DNA of 64,000 nt from an uncultured Myxococcales bacterium (GTDB taxonomy: Bacteria; Myxococcota_A; UBA9042): the NCBI GenBank assembly GCA_903842345.1, contig CAIMLR010000036.1, positions 124,001 through 188,000 of the forward strand. Reading direction: 5' to 3'. The number at the start of each line of letters is the position of its first letter. Position 1 is the first letter of the stretch. Below are positions 24,834 to 32,598 of this stretch, piece after piece. Both the position numbers and the translations under genes were made by a program. Under the pieces are notes generated by a model that made no database searches, was not told the DNA's origin, and saw only the letters and a program-made list of their open reading frames with translations.

Positions 24834-25393
24834 GCGTCGTCGTCGTCGTCATCGTCGTCGCGGCTGCCCACGATCATTTCCGCCGTCTCGCCAATCGCCT
24901 CGACCACGCGCCGCACCCGACCGCGCCGCCGCGCGCTTGGCGCTTCCGCAACCACCGGCGCGGGCGCCTTGGGCTTGCGCGGCTTTGGCGCGGCTTTCTT
25001 CGGCTTCTTGGCGCCGGTCGACCGCACCAGCGGCTTCTTGCTGCGCTTGATCTCCGGCTTGAGCCCACCTTCGCCGTTCGGCACAAAGCGGATCGTCGTC
25101 GCGACCTCAAAGCTCACGCTTGTCAGGATCTTCTTGAGCTCGTCGCCCACGTTCAGGTTCTGCAGGAACTGCTGCATCTCCCGGCCAATCATCGCCACGG
25201 CGTCGCGCTTGGTGCTGTCCACCTGCGCGGCGACGTTGTTCATGAAGTCGCGCGGCAGGAGCGACGAGAAGAAGCGGCGGCGCTCATCCTCGCTGTGCAA
25301 CACGGCGTTGACGCTGCGCTCGATGGTACGGCGGAGCATCTCAGGGATGAAGCCGCCTTCCTCAGGGTCACGCGGTTCGCGGTCTCTCACCAT
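24830..25393 (-). CDS. Hypothetical protein with basic linker and poly-Asp tail
   Basis: A 187-residue protein with no family I recognise. Residues 1-105 look helical (GFIPEMLRRTIERSVNAVL, then DEERR-like and REMQQFLQNLN), reminiscent of small bacterial scaffold or PHA-granule-type proteins but without a decisive motif. Residues 110-150 are a Lys/Pro/Ala stretch resembling histone-H1-like tails, and the chain ends in eight consecutive Asp residues. Both tails come from low-complexity DNA, including a GTC trinucleotide run. It overlaps the LOG gene and follows nuoI by 36 bases, so it may be cotranscribed with the complex I operon. Confidence 0.55.
   Translation of the reverse strand: MVRDREPRDPEEGGFIPEMLRRTIERSVNAVLHSEDERRRFFSSLLPRDFMNNVAAQVDSTKRDAVAMIGREMQQFLQNLNVGDELKKILTSVSFEVATTIRFVPNGEGGLKPEIKRSKKPLVRSTGAKKPKKAAPKPRKPKAPAPVVAEAPSARRRGRVRRVVEAIGETAEMIVGSRDDDDDDDDA
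24834..24860. repeat. CGT/GAC trinucleotide run
   Basis: A near-perfect nine-unit CGT repeat (one CAT interruption) encodes the poly-Asp C-terminus of the hypothetical protein. Such runs can change length by slippage in units of three, so the tail length may vary between strains. Confidence 0.6.
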
Positions 25394-25429
25394 GGTGCTG
25401 ACCTTTGGCCAAAGTCTGGGGACGCTCGC

Positions 25430-25987
25430 TTAGTGACCCGACGACCGGCCGTGCGCCGTGCCCTCGTGGGAATGCGCGCGGTGTTCGCCGCCCTGCGAGG
25501 CGATCGACACGCTGCCCAACGACATCAGGTTGATGACGCCAGCCTTCTGGTCGCGGCGCGTGTACGACGGAATCGTGTGCACACCCGAGTCGAGGCGAAT
25601 GGCATCGCACGGGCAGGCTTCCTCGCAGAAGCCGCAGTAGATGCACTTCAGGAGGTCGATGTCGAAGGCCGACGGGGCCTTTTCGATCGTCGGATCGTCG
25701 ACTTCCCGGGCGAGAATCGTGATGCAGTTCGCCGGGCAAGCCGTCGCGCAGAGCATGCAGGCCACGCAGCGGACGGACTTGTCGTCGCGCAGCATGAGGC
25801 GGTGCTTGCCGCGAAAACGCGGCGTGTACGGCCGACGATCATCGGGGTACTGGACCGTGACGATGTCTTTGCGGGCGAACAGGTTGCGGGCGAACTGCCG
25901 CGTGGTCAGCGCGACGCCCTTGAACACCTCAATGACGTACGACTGGGTCGCAAAATCTGGGTGCAGGCGGTTGACGACTTTGGCCAT
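25430..25987 (-). CDS. nuoI: NADH-quinone oxidoreductase subunit I
   Basis: A 185-residue peripheral subunit carrying two [4Fe-4S] clusters (N6a, N6b). The two ligand sets CVACMLCATACPANC and CIYCGFCEEACPCD are intact. A roughly 60-residue N-terminal part precedes them and a His/Ser/Gly-rich tail of about 25 residues follows, which is longer than in E. coli NuoI. It links the NuoG electron path to NuoB/D at the quinone site. It lies last in the nuoA-C-D-G-H-I run, 27 bases after nuoH. Confidence 0.95.
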   Translation of the reverse strand: MAKVVNRLHPDFATQSYVIEVFKGVALTTRQFARNLFARKDIVTVQYPDDRRPYTPRFRGKHRLMLRDDKSVRCVACMLCATACPANCITILAREVDDPTIEKAPSAFDIDLLKCIYCGFCEEACPCDAIRLDSGVHTIPSYTRRDQKAGVINLMSLGSVSIASQGGEHRAHSHEGTAHGRSSGH

Positions 25988-26014
25988 TGGCGGGTCTCCA
26001 GGTATTCCGTGCCG

Positions 26015-27070
26015 TTACGCGCGTTCGATAAAGGTCAGGACGATGCCCGTGACCACGAGGTTGAGCAGCGCGATCGGCAGCATGATTCGCCAACCGAGGC
26101 GCATGATTTGATCGTAGCGGAAACGCGGCAGCGTCCAGCGCAGGGTCATCTGCAGCCACACCAGGAACAGGCTCTTGAACAGAAAACCGCCGATTTCCAG
26201 GACGACAATCCACCAGGCGTCGCCGTGCAAGCCGGGGATGGTCCAGCCGCCAAGGAACAGCGTGGTCCCGACGCAGCCGATGAGCACGATTTCAATGAAC
26301 TCCGAGAGGGCGAACACGGCGAAACCCATCGCGGAGTATTCCGTCCACCAGCCCGCCGTCAGCTCGGCTTCGGCTTCACCGACGTCAAACGGCGCGCGCT
26401 TGTTCTCGGCGATGGCGCAGGTCAGGTACAGCACGAACGCGACCGGCTGATAGACGATGCCCCAAGCCGGAATGAAGCCCCAGAGCAGCTCGCCCTGACG
26501 CGTCGCGATGTCCTGGAGGTCCAGCGAGCCGTAGATCATGAAGATGCCGCAGAGCGACAGGCCGATCGCGACTTCGTAGCTGATCATCTGCGCGGAGATG
26601 CGCAAGCCGCCGATCAACGACCACTTGTTGTTGGATGCCCAGGCGCCGATGACCGCGCCGTACACGTTCAGCGAGGAAATCGCGAAGATGAACAGGATGC
26701 CGAGGCTGGTGTTGGAGATCTGGAACGTCTCGCCGGGACCGAACGGAATCACCGCAAAAACCACGAGCGCCGGGACGAACGCCATCAGCGGCGCCAGGCG
26801 GAACAGGATCGGATTCGGCGTATTCGGCACGAAATCCTCTTTGGTCAGCATCTTGATCGGATCAGCGAGCATGTGCAGCAGGCCGCCCGCGCGGATGCTG
26901 CCGATGTTTGCGCGGTTCGGACCGATGCGGTTCTGCAGCAGCGCCGAGTATTTGCGCTCAGCCCAGGTCAGCACGGTCGCCGTGCCCATCACGAACGCCA
27001 GCACGAAGCCGGCGAACTTGACGAGCGTCATCAGGACGATGTTCAGGAGGACGTTGTCTACCAGGTGCAT
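26015..27070 (-). CDS. nuoH: NADH-quinone oxidoreductase subunit H
   Basis: A 351-residue inner-membrane subunit with about eight transmembrane helices forming much of the quinone chamber and the first link to the proton channels. Conserved stretches include WAERKYSALLQNRIGPNRA and the acidic cytoplasmic loop with RAPFDVGEAEAELTAG, the signature of the family. The length is normal. It is flanked by nuoG and nuoI in the usual G-H-I order. Confidence 0.97.
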   Translation of the reverse strand: MHLVDNVLLNIVLMTLVKFAGFVLAFVMGTATVLTWAERKYSALLQNRIGPNRANIGSIRAGGLLHMLADPIKMLTKEDFVPNTPNPILFRLAPLMAFVPALVVFAVIPFGPGETFQISNTSLGILFIFAISSLNVYGAVIGAWASNNKWSLIGGLRISAQMISYEVAIGLSLCGIFMIYGSLDLQDIATRQGELLWGFIPAWGIVYQPVAFVLYLTCAIAENKRAPFDVGEAEAELTAGWWTEYSAMGFAVFALSEFIEIVLIGCVGTTLFLGGWTIPGLHGDAWWIVVLEIGGFLFKSLFLVWLQMTLRWTLPRFRYDQIMRLGWRIMLPIALLNLVVTGIVLTFIERA

Positions 27071-27088
27071 GGCAAATTCCTTGGCCTA

Positions 27089-28771
27089 TCAGGCGCCACG
27101 ACGGAGGTGGAACGGACGGTGGTACGTCGGCGAGACCGGATCGGGCTCCCACTCGGGCGTGCCGTTGATGTGGGCGCGCGCCGGGGCGAGGACGCCGTCC
27201 TTGGGCAGACCGCGACCGTGGTCGGCGATTTCCGTGTAGGACAGCCCGGCGAATGCCGGCACCGCCGCAGTCAGGCGATCAAACAGCTCAGCCGCGCGGG
27301 TCTTCTCCGTGAAGTCGAGCGCGAGCGCGTGTTCCCCGTGACCGAGCACCGCGTGGGCGAGGATGGCCGCAGCCACCGTTGGGGTAACCGTCGTCACCGA
27401 CGGCTTGAGCGGCGCAGCCAGACGCTGCACCCAACCGGCAACGTTGACGACCGTGCCTTCGCGGGCATGCAGCTGCGTCACAGGGACGACGACCGTCGCT
27501 GCGTCCGCCAACTTGCCGCCGAGGTCCGTGAGCACCGCCACGTTGCCAATGTCAGAAATCGCTTCCACCAGCTTGGCTTCCGCGGCGATCTCGTTGTCCA
27601 GCACGAGGAGCGTGTCCAGCGTCGCGGCATCCTGAGTCAGCTGCGCAGCATCGCCAAAGCCCGGCGTCAAGGCCGTCAGAATCGCGCGGACGCCGGCGTC
27701 GTTGCAGTCGCGGTCGGCGCTGCGGAGGATGTCATCGCCCTGCCAACCCGCGCGTTTCAGCAGGTAGACCTTGGCGCCCAGCTCCTTGGCGAGGCGCGCC
27801 CACGCGTAGGCGTCCTCGTTGGTCACGGAGGCGGAGATCGCGATGCCAAGGCCGGCGTGCGATTCCTTCAACCAGCCGCCAATCGCGCGGAGACCGTCCA
27901 ACGCCGGCGCTTCCCGGGTCGTGTCATTGGGACCCGGCACACTACCCAGCGTCAGGGCCTTTTCGCGCCGCGCGTTCAGGCTGCGGCGACCATCGTCGCA
28001 CATCCAGTACTTGTTCACGTCCGGATTGTACCGCGGCACGATGCGGTCAACCTTGTTCTTGTGGCTGTCCACGCGCACGGAACAGCCGCGCGCGCAGCCG
28101 GTGCAGACGCTGTCCTTCATGTCCAGGAACCACACGCGCTGCTGGAAGCGGAAATCGCGCGAGGTCAGCGCGCCGACCGGGCAAATGTCCACGACGTTCA
28201 AGCTGTACGGGTTGTTCAGCTCGACGCCTTCGGGCGTTGTGATTTCGCTGTGCTCGCCGCGCGATTCGACGGTCAATTCGTTGGACTTGCTGACTTCTTC
28301 GCAGAAGCGCACGCAGCGGGTGCAGACGATGCAGCGTTCCGCATCCAACACGACGGTCGGTCCGAGGATCTTGGCCTTGGGCTTGCCGACCTTGTCGTGC
28401 ATCAGGCGCGACGGCTTGGCGCTGTAGGTGATGTAGTGTTCCTGGAGGACGCACTCGCCAGCCTGATCGCACACCGGGCAATCGACGGGGTGGTTCAGGA
28501 GAATGAACTCCAGAACTGCCGCCTGCGTCGCCTTGATCTTGTCCGACTTGGTGCGAACGACCATGCCGTCCGTCACTTCCGTGTAGCAAGCGGGCAGCGG
28601 CTTTGGCGCCTTCTCGATGTCCACCAGGCACATGCGGCAGTTCGCCGGAATGGTCAGGCCGGGGTGGTAGCAGAACACCGGCACATCAACGCCGGCTTGC
28701 TTGGCGGCACGGAGAACGGAAGTTCCAGCTGGAACTTCTACTTCAACGCCGTCTACGGTTACTTTCGCCAT
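27089..28771 (-). CDS. nuoG: NADH-quinone oxidoreductase subunit G, short form
   Basis: A 560-residue subunit; the start at ATG 28771 has GAGG upstream, and a GTG 15 bases earlier is less likely. The [2Fe-2S] ligands of N1b (CYHPG-CRMC), the His and Cys ligands of N5 (HPVDCPVCDQAGEC), N4 (CIVCTRCVRFC) and also the four Cys of the optional N7 cluster (CTGCARGC plus WMCDDGR) are all visible. The remaining molybdopterin-oxidoreductase-like part is short, so the protein is well below the 680-900 residues common in bacteria. nuoE and nuoF, its usual NADH-module partners, are not in this run. Functional as an electron conduit is likely; the source of electrons is uncertain from this window. Confidence 0.93.
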   Translation of the reverse strand: MAKVTVDGVEVEVPAGTSVLRAAKQAGVDVPVFCYHPGLTIPANCRMCLVDIEKAPKPLPACYTEVTDGMVVRTKSDKIKATQAAVLEFILLNHPVDCPVCDQAGECVLQEHYITYSAKPSRLMHDKVGKPKAKILGPTVVLDAERCIVCTRCVRFCEEVSKSNELTVESRGEHSEITTPEGVELNNPYSLNVVDICPVGALTSRDFRFQQRVWFLDMKDSVCTGCARGCSVRVDSHKNKVDRIVPRYNPDVNKYWMCDDGRRSLNARREKALTLGSVPGPNDTTREAPALDGLRAIGGWLKESHAGLGIAISASVTNEDAYAWARLAKELGAKVYLLKRAGWQGDDILRSADRDCNDAGVRAILTALTPGFGDAAQLTQDAATLDTLLVLDNEIAAEAKLVEAISDIGNVAVLTDLGGKLADAATVVVPVTQLHAREGTVVNVAGWVQRLAAPLKPSVTTVTPTVAAAILAHAVLGHGEHALALDFTEKTRAAELFDRLTAAVPAFAGLSYTEIADHGRGLPKDGVLAPARAHINGTPEWEPDPVSPTYHRPFHLRRGA

Positions 28772-28800
28772 CTCTGCCTCGCGCACAAAGCCGGTTGGGG

Positions 28801-30036
28801 CTAACGATCGACTTCGCCGCCAATCATGTTCAACGTGTCAAAGGTCGGGATGATGTCGGCCAACATGTGGCCGACAAGCATCTTCCTCAGGATACCCATC
28901 GCGTAGAAGCACGGCGGCCGCACTTTCACCCGATACGGCCGGCCATTGCCCTGACTGACGATGTGGAAACCCACTTCGCCATTGCCGCCTTCCACGGCAA
29001 AATACGCTTCGCCCGGCGGCACTTGATGGCCTTCCGTCACCAACTTGAAGTGGGCAATCATGCCCTCAATCGAGTTGTACACCGCGTCTTTGGGCGGCAA
29101 GCAGACCTTCCAGTCGCCGACGTTGATCGGTCCCTTGGGCATCTGCTTGAAGATCTGGCGGATCATCTTGACCGACTGGCCGAGCTCTTCCATGCGGCAG
29201 AGGTACCGGTCGTAGTTGTCCCCGCGCGAACCGACGATGACGTCAAAGTCCAGCTCGTCGTACGCCAGGTACGGCTGATGTTTGCGCAGGTCCCAATCGA
29301 CGCCGGTGCAGCGCAACATGACGCCGGTGCAGCCGGAGCTGATCGCGTCTTCCTGGCTCAGCACGCCGGTGTGCATCATGCGGTCGTAGAAGATCCGGTT
29401 CTTGGTCAACAGCTTGTCAACCTTGATCATCAGGCCTTCCACGTGCGCCAGCGCCGTGTTCATGTGCTGTTCGTAGCCGTCCGGAATGTCCTTGGCCAGG
29501 CCACCAATGCGCGTGTACGACGTGGTCAGGCGCGCGCCCGTCAGCTCTTCCACCAGCGGGTACAGCGCTTCACGCGCCTCAACGCCGTAGAGGAACGGCG
29601 TGAAACCGCCGAGTTCCAATGCGCCCGCGGCGATCGACGTCAGGTGGTCGGTCATGCGGCTGAGCTCAGAGATGAGCATGCGGATGTATTTGGCGCGCGG
29701 CGTGATCTCCACGCCCCACAGCTTCTCCACCGCGCCGACGTAGCCGACGTTGTTGATGAGCGGTGAAACGTAGTTCAGGCGGTCGGTGTACGGCAGGACC
29801 TGCTGCCACGTCCCGGCTTCCGCCATCTTCTCAAAACCGCGATGCAGGTAGCCGATCGTGATGTCCACGTCATCGACCGTCTCGCCGTCGAGCGTGAGCA
29901 CGAATTTCACCGTGCCATGGGTCGCCGGGTGCGACGGGCCCATGTTGATGATCATCTTGTCATTGATGATTTCCGCTTCTTCCGTGCGCAGTTCCGAGCG
30001 GATTTGCGTGAGCTTCTGGCTGGCGGTCATGGTCAT
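28801..30036 (-). CDS. nuoD: NADH-quinone oxidoreductase subunit D
   Basis: A 411-residue peripheral subunit (49-kDa family) that with NuoB forms the quinone-reduction site. The NMGPSHPATHG loop near the N-terminus, the YLHRGFEK segment, the MTDHL helix and the C-terminal IPTFDTLNMIGGEVDR are typical. ATG 30036 is preceded by GCGGAG at seven bases; a second ATG two codons in is possible. It is a separate gene from nuoC, as in many bacteria, not the fused NuoCD form. Confidence 0.96.
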   Translation of the reverse strand: MTMTASQKLTQIRSELRTEEAEIINDKMIINMGPSHPATHGTVKFVLTLDGETVDDVDITIGYLHRGFEKMAEAGTWQQVLPYTDRLNYVSPLINNVGYVGAVEKLWGVEITPRAKYIRMLISELSRMTDHLTSIAAGALELGGFTPFLYGVEAREALYPLVEELTGARLTTSYTRIGGLAKDIPDGYEQHMNTALAHVEGLMIKVDKLLTKNRIFYDRMMHTGVLSQEDAISSGCTGVMLRCTGVDWDLRKHQPYLAYDELDFDVIVGSRGDNYDRYLCRMEELGQSVKMIRQIFKQMPKGPINVGDWKVCLPPKDAVYNSIEGMIAHFKLVTEGHQVPPGEAYFAVEGGNGEVGFHIVSQGNGRPYRVKVRPPCFYAMGILRKMLVGHMLADIIPTFDTLNMIGGEVDR

Positions 30037-30084
30037 CTTGCGGCTCCGCTTTCCGGTCGCGTGTGGGCTCTCGCCCGTCACGGT

Positions 30085-30651
30085 TTAGCGATAGATCTCG
30101 TTGTCGGCGTAGTCCGCCAGATTCGGCATCGGCACAAGCGGCTGATAGCCGCGCTGGGCAAAGTCCTTGCGCAGCGGGTGACCGACGAACTCTTCGTACA
30201 TCAGCACGCGCCGCAGATCGGGGTGACCGTCAAACTGGACGCCGAACATGTCGTACGCCTCGCGCTCGCCCCAGTTGGCTGAAATCCACAGGCTGCACAT
30301 CGTCTGCACGTGGCAATCGTCTTCAGGCAGCGCCACTTTGACGCGAATGCGCTGGCGGTGCGGCATGGACAGCAGATGGTAGACGACCTCGAAGCGCGGC
30401 AGACCCGCCGAGTTACCGGCGTCCAGCGGGGTCACCGCGTGACGCAAAGCCGGGTCGAATTCCGAGTAGTCGACCGCCGTCACGTCCATCAGCACGTCCA
30501 TGCGGCAGCGCGGGTCGTCGCGCAGAAACGTCATGACGTCCAGCAGTTGCTCGCGAACGACGATCACCGTCGCGTCACCGGCGGCGACAGAACTGCCCAC
30601 GATGGCCGTGGGCTTGACGGTGCGCAGCAGGTCGATCAGGGATTGGGACAT
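30085..30651 (-). CDS. nuoC: NADH-quinone oxidoreductase subunit C
   Basis: A 188-residue peripheral subunit. The 30-kDa signature WGEREAYDMFGVQFDGHPDLRR is present near residue 135, and an acidic DVTAVDYSEFDP segment precedes it. ATG 30651 gives the expected length; the frame remains open upstream through the nuoA gene. nuoB, normally just before nuoC, is absent: only 70 bases separate this gene from nuoA. Confidence 0.94.
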   Translation of the reverse strand: MSQSLIDLLRTVKPTAIVGSSVAAGDATVIVVREQLLDVMTFLRDDPRCRMDVLMDVTAVDYSEFDPALRHAVTPLDAGNSAGLPRFEVVYHLLSMPHRQRIRVKVALPEDDCHVQTMCSLWISANWGEREAYDMFGVQFDGHPDLRRVLMYEEFVGHPLRKDFAQRGYQPLVPMPNLADYADNEIYR

Positions 30652-30686
30652 GTCATCAGCTCCGATGCCAGGAAGCGTCGCGCCGA

Positions 30687-30729
30687 GGTCATTCTCCGCG
30701 CGTGGGTCATTCTCCGCACGGTCATTCCC
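30687..30729 (-). repeat. Short tandem repeats between nuoA and nuoC
   Basis: Three GGTCATTC-type units (full copies GGTCATTCTCCGC at 30687-30699 and 30705-30717, partial copy at 30720-30729) span the nuoA/nuoC junction; the partial copy is the last codons of nuoA. It looks like repeated duplication of the nuoA 3' end where nuoB usually lies. Confidence 0.6.
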
Positions 30730-31105
30730 AGTCGAGCGCGCCGCGCCGCCAAACGTAGGCCAAGCCGGCGCCGAGAATACCAATGAAAACGAACATTTCG
30801 CCGAAGGTCGACCAGCCGATGAGCGGCTCGGCGACCATGCCGCGGAACAGCGATGCCCACGGGTACATGAACACCGATTCGATGTCGAACACGATGAAGA
30901 AGATGGCGACCAAGTAGAATTTGACGCTGAACCGGTGTCGGCCATCGCCGATCGGATCAGAACCGCATTCAAACGGCGCAGATTTGACCGCGGACATGCG
31001 CCGCGGGCCAACCAGCCGATTGATCACGAGAATAGCCACGCCCAGGACGGCGACGATGGCCAGCATGAGGAGGATGGAAATGTAGCCGTATTGACTGGCG
31101 AGCAT
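30722..31105 (-). CDS. nuoA: NADH-quinone oxidoreductase subunit A
   Basis: A 127-residue membrane subunit with three transmembrane helices and the diagnostic loop PFECGSDPIG between the first and second, then FSVKFYLVAIFFIVFDIE. The start at ATG 31105 has CTGGAG upstream. It leads the nuoA-C-D-G-H-I operon, preceded by a good promoter. Confidence 0.95.
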   Translation of the reverse strand: MLASQYGYISILLMLAIVAVLGVAILVINRLVGPRRMSAVKSAPFECGSDPIGDGRHRFSVKFYLVAIFFIVFDIESVFMYPWASLFRGMVAEPLIGWSTFGEMFVFIGILGAGLAYVWRRGALDWE

Positions 31106-31139
31106 GGTGCTCCAGGTAGGCCGCTCTGAGGCCGCGGCG

Positions 31140-31168
31140 GAGATAGCGCAGTGAGGGCGTTGCGTCAA
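31140..31168 (-). promoter_or_regulatory. Promoter of the nuo operon
   Basis: On the minus strand TTGACG (31168-31163), a 17-base spacer and TATCTC (31145-31140) lie about 35-63 bases ahead of the nuoA start. Confidence 0.6.
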
Positions 31169-31307
31169 GGCTCGCGCCGCTGATCGGGCCCGTCCGGGTA
31201 GACGACTGAATCAAATCCGCTACCCTTACGTTCTCCACCCTGACCGCATGGCACGTCGCCGCGCGATCGTTATCTGGGCCATCGCCCGCCATCGCAGGAG
31301 TCCTTTC

Positions 31308-31646
31308 ATGAAGAAACTGTTCGCCACCGTCATCGCCGCCGCCTTTGCCCTCTCCGCCACGTCCGCCTTCGCTGCCAACGCGCAGCAGACCAAGATGGCG
31401 ACCTGCAACAAGGAAGCCGGCGAGAAGAAGCTCAAAGGCGACGAGCGCAAGAAGTTCATGTCCGAGTGTCTGAAGGCGGGCAGCGAGCGCGCGCCGTCGA
31501 CGCCAGAAGCCCCGGCGGCCGGCCCGTTGGCGCCCAAGGACGCGATGAAGGCCTGCATGAACGCGGCCAAGGGCAAGAAGGGCGACGAGTTCAAGAAGTT
31601 CAAGGCGGACTGCCTCGCGGCCAAGGGCCCGGCGAACATGAAATAA
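31308..31646 (+). CDS. PsiF repeat protein
   Basis: A 112-residue secreted protein. Signal peptide MKKLFATVIAAAFALSATSAFA, then two PsiF repeats of about 35 residues each, both with a pair of Cys about 20 residues apart (ATCNKEA...SECLKA and KACMNAA...ADCLAA) among Lys/Ala-rich helices. psiF in E. coli is a phosphate-starvation-induced gene of unknown function; such regulation is not visible here. ATG 31308 has GCAGGAG upstream, and the longer frame has no binding site. Monocistronic, followed by a strong hairpin. Confidence 0.88.
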   Translation: MKKLFATVIAAAFALSATSAFAANAQQTKMATCNKEAGEKKLKGDERKKFMSECLKAGSERAPSTPEAPAAGPLAPKDAMKACMNAAKGKKGDEFKKFKADCLAAKGPANMK

Positions 31647-31698
31647 GCCACCGCGGGGCCTCCGGGCCTCAGCAGTCGGCCACCTGTGTTGCTGCAAA

Positions 31699-31730
31699 CC
31701 TCCCGCCCGCGTACGCTTCCGGGCGGGAGG
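31699..31730 (+). terminator. 11-bp hairpin after psiF that also contains the next gene's ribosome-binding site
   Basis: CCTCCCGCCCG (31699-31709) and CGGGCGGGAGG (31720-31730) form a perfect 11-pair stem with a ten-base loop. It follows psiF as a terminator would, but there is no U-tract. The 3' arm contains GGGAGG, seven bases before the ATG at 31738, so in any transcript that reads through it would hide the ribosome-binding site of the spike gene. Its role as terminator, translation switch or both is open. Confidence 0.7.
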
Positions 31731-31737
31731 CCCTTGC

Positions 31738-32532
31738 ATGCTCGACCGCGCCAAACGTGAACCGTTCAAAGTCCAGGGCGTCGTCGTCGGCATCGTCGTC
31801 GACAACAAAGACCCGGACAAACACTACCGCATCAAGGTCAAATACCCGTGGGTCAGCGAAGCTGGCCAGTACACGGACAAGGCCGACGCGGAAGATTTTC
31901 GCTCCACCTGGTGCCGCATGACGTCGTTCATGGCCGGCAAGCAGCGCGGCGCGTTCTGGCTGCCAGAAGTTGACGATGAAGTCCTCATCGCCTTTGAGCA
32001 CGGCGACGTGCGCCGGCCGTTCGTGATCGGCAGCCTGTGGAACGGCGTTGACCTGCCCACGCACAACAACGAGAGCCAGAGCGGCAAGAACGACTTCCGC
32101 GACATCCGGAGCCGCTCGGGCCACATGCTCCAGTTCGTCGACAAGAAAGGCGACAAGACCGAGCGCATCGTCCTGCAGACCAACGTGCAGCCGGCGGACA
32201 CGGAGAAAGATCCCAAGCAGCGCGACGGCCACTGGATTTGTCTCGATCAGTCGGGCGATGTCGACCAAATCGAGATCTACGACCACACCAAGGAGCACTA
32301 CGTGCTCATCGACACGAAGGCCAAGAAGATCACGATCGAGTGCAAGACCGGCGACATGCTGATCAAGACCGAGAAGACGCTGACGCTGGACTGCAAGGAC
32401 CTGGTCGTGAAAGCGTCAGCGTCCATCAAGCAAGAATCAGGCGCGGCGACGGAGATCAAGGCGGGCTCGACGATGGACGTAAAGTCGTCCTCGACCATGA
32501 CGCTCAAAGGCGCGACGATCAACCTCAACTGA
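31738..32532 (+). CDS. Gp5/VgrG-like baseplate spike protein, orphan
   Basis: A 264-residue protein similar to the phage baseplate V/gp5 OB-fold and VgrG spike: an N-terminal OB-like domain ([56 protein letters not shown]), then a KIG-like middle and a C-terminal triple-stranded beta-helix of short alternating motifs ([35 protein letters not shown]...). It would be the puncturing tip of a contractile injection device (phage tail, T6SS or extracellular CIS). No sheath, tube, other baseplate or TssB/C genes are adjacent. The ribosome-binding site lies inside the hairpin above. It may be a remnant or a spike used in trans. Confidence 0.82.
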   Translation: [264 protein letters not shown]

Positions 32533-32598
32533 CCATCCGGCCGGAAACTGCTATCCTGTCAGCAGGCCCGAATCCTGAGCTGCGCGAGATAGCGACCT

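Noticed and set aside
24815-28804. Plus-strand open frame of 1329 codons opposite the nuo genes
   Set aside because: It is antisense to genes with intact Fe-S ligands and reads as Arg/His/Val-rich low-complexity sequence.
31738-32532. Prophage or T6SS island
   Set aside because: Only one spike-like gene is present; neighbours are housekeeping genes and no integrase, portal, sheath or tube genes are seen.
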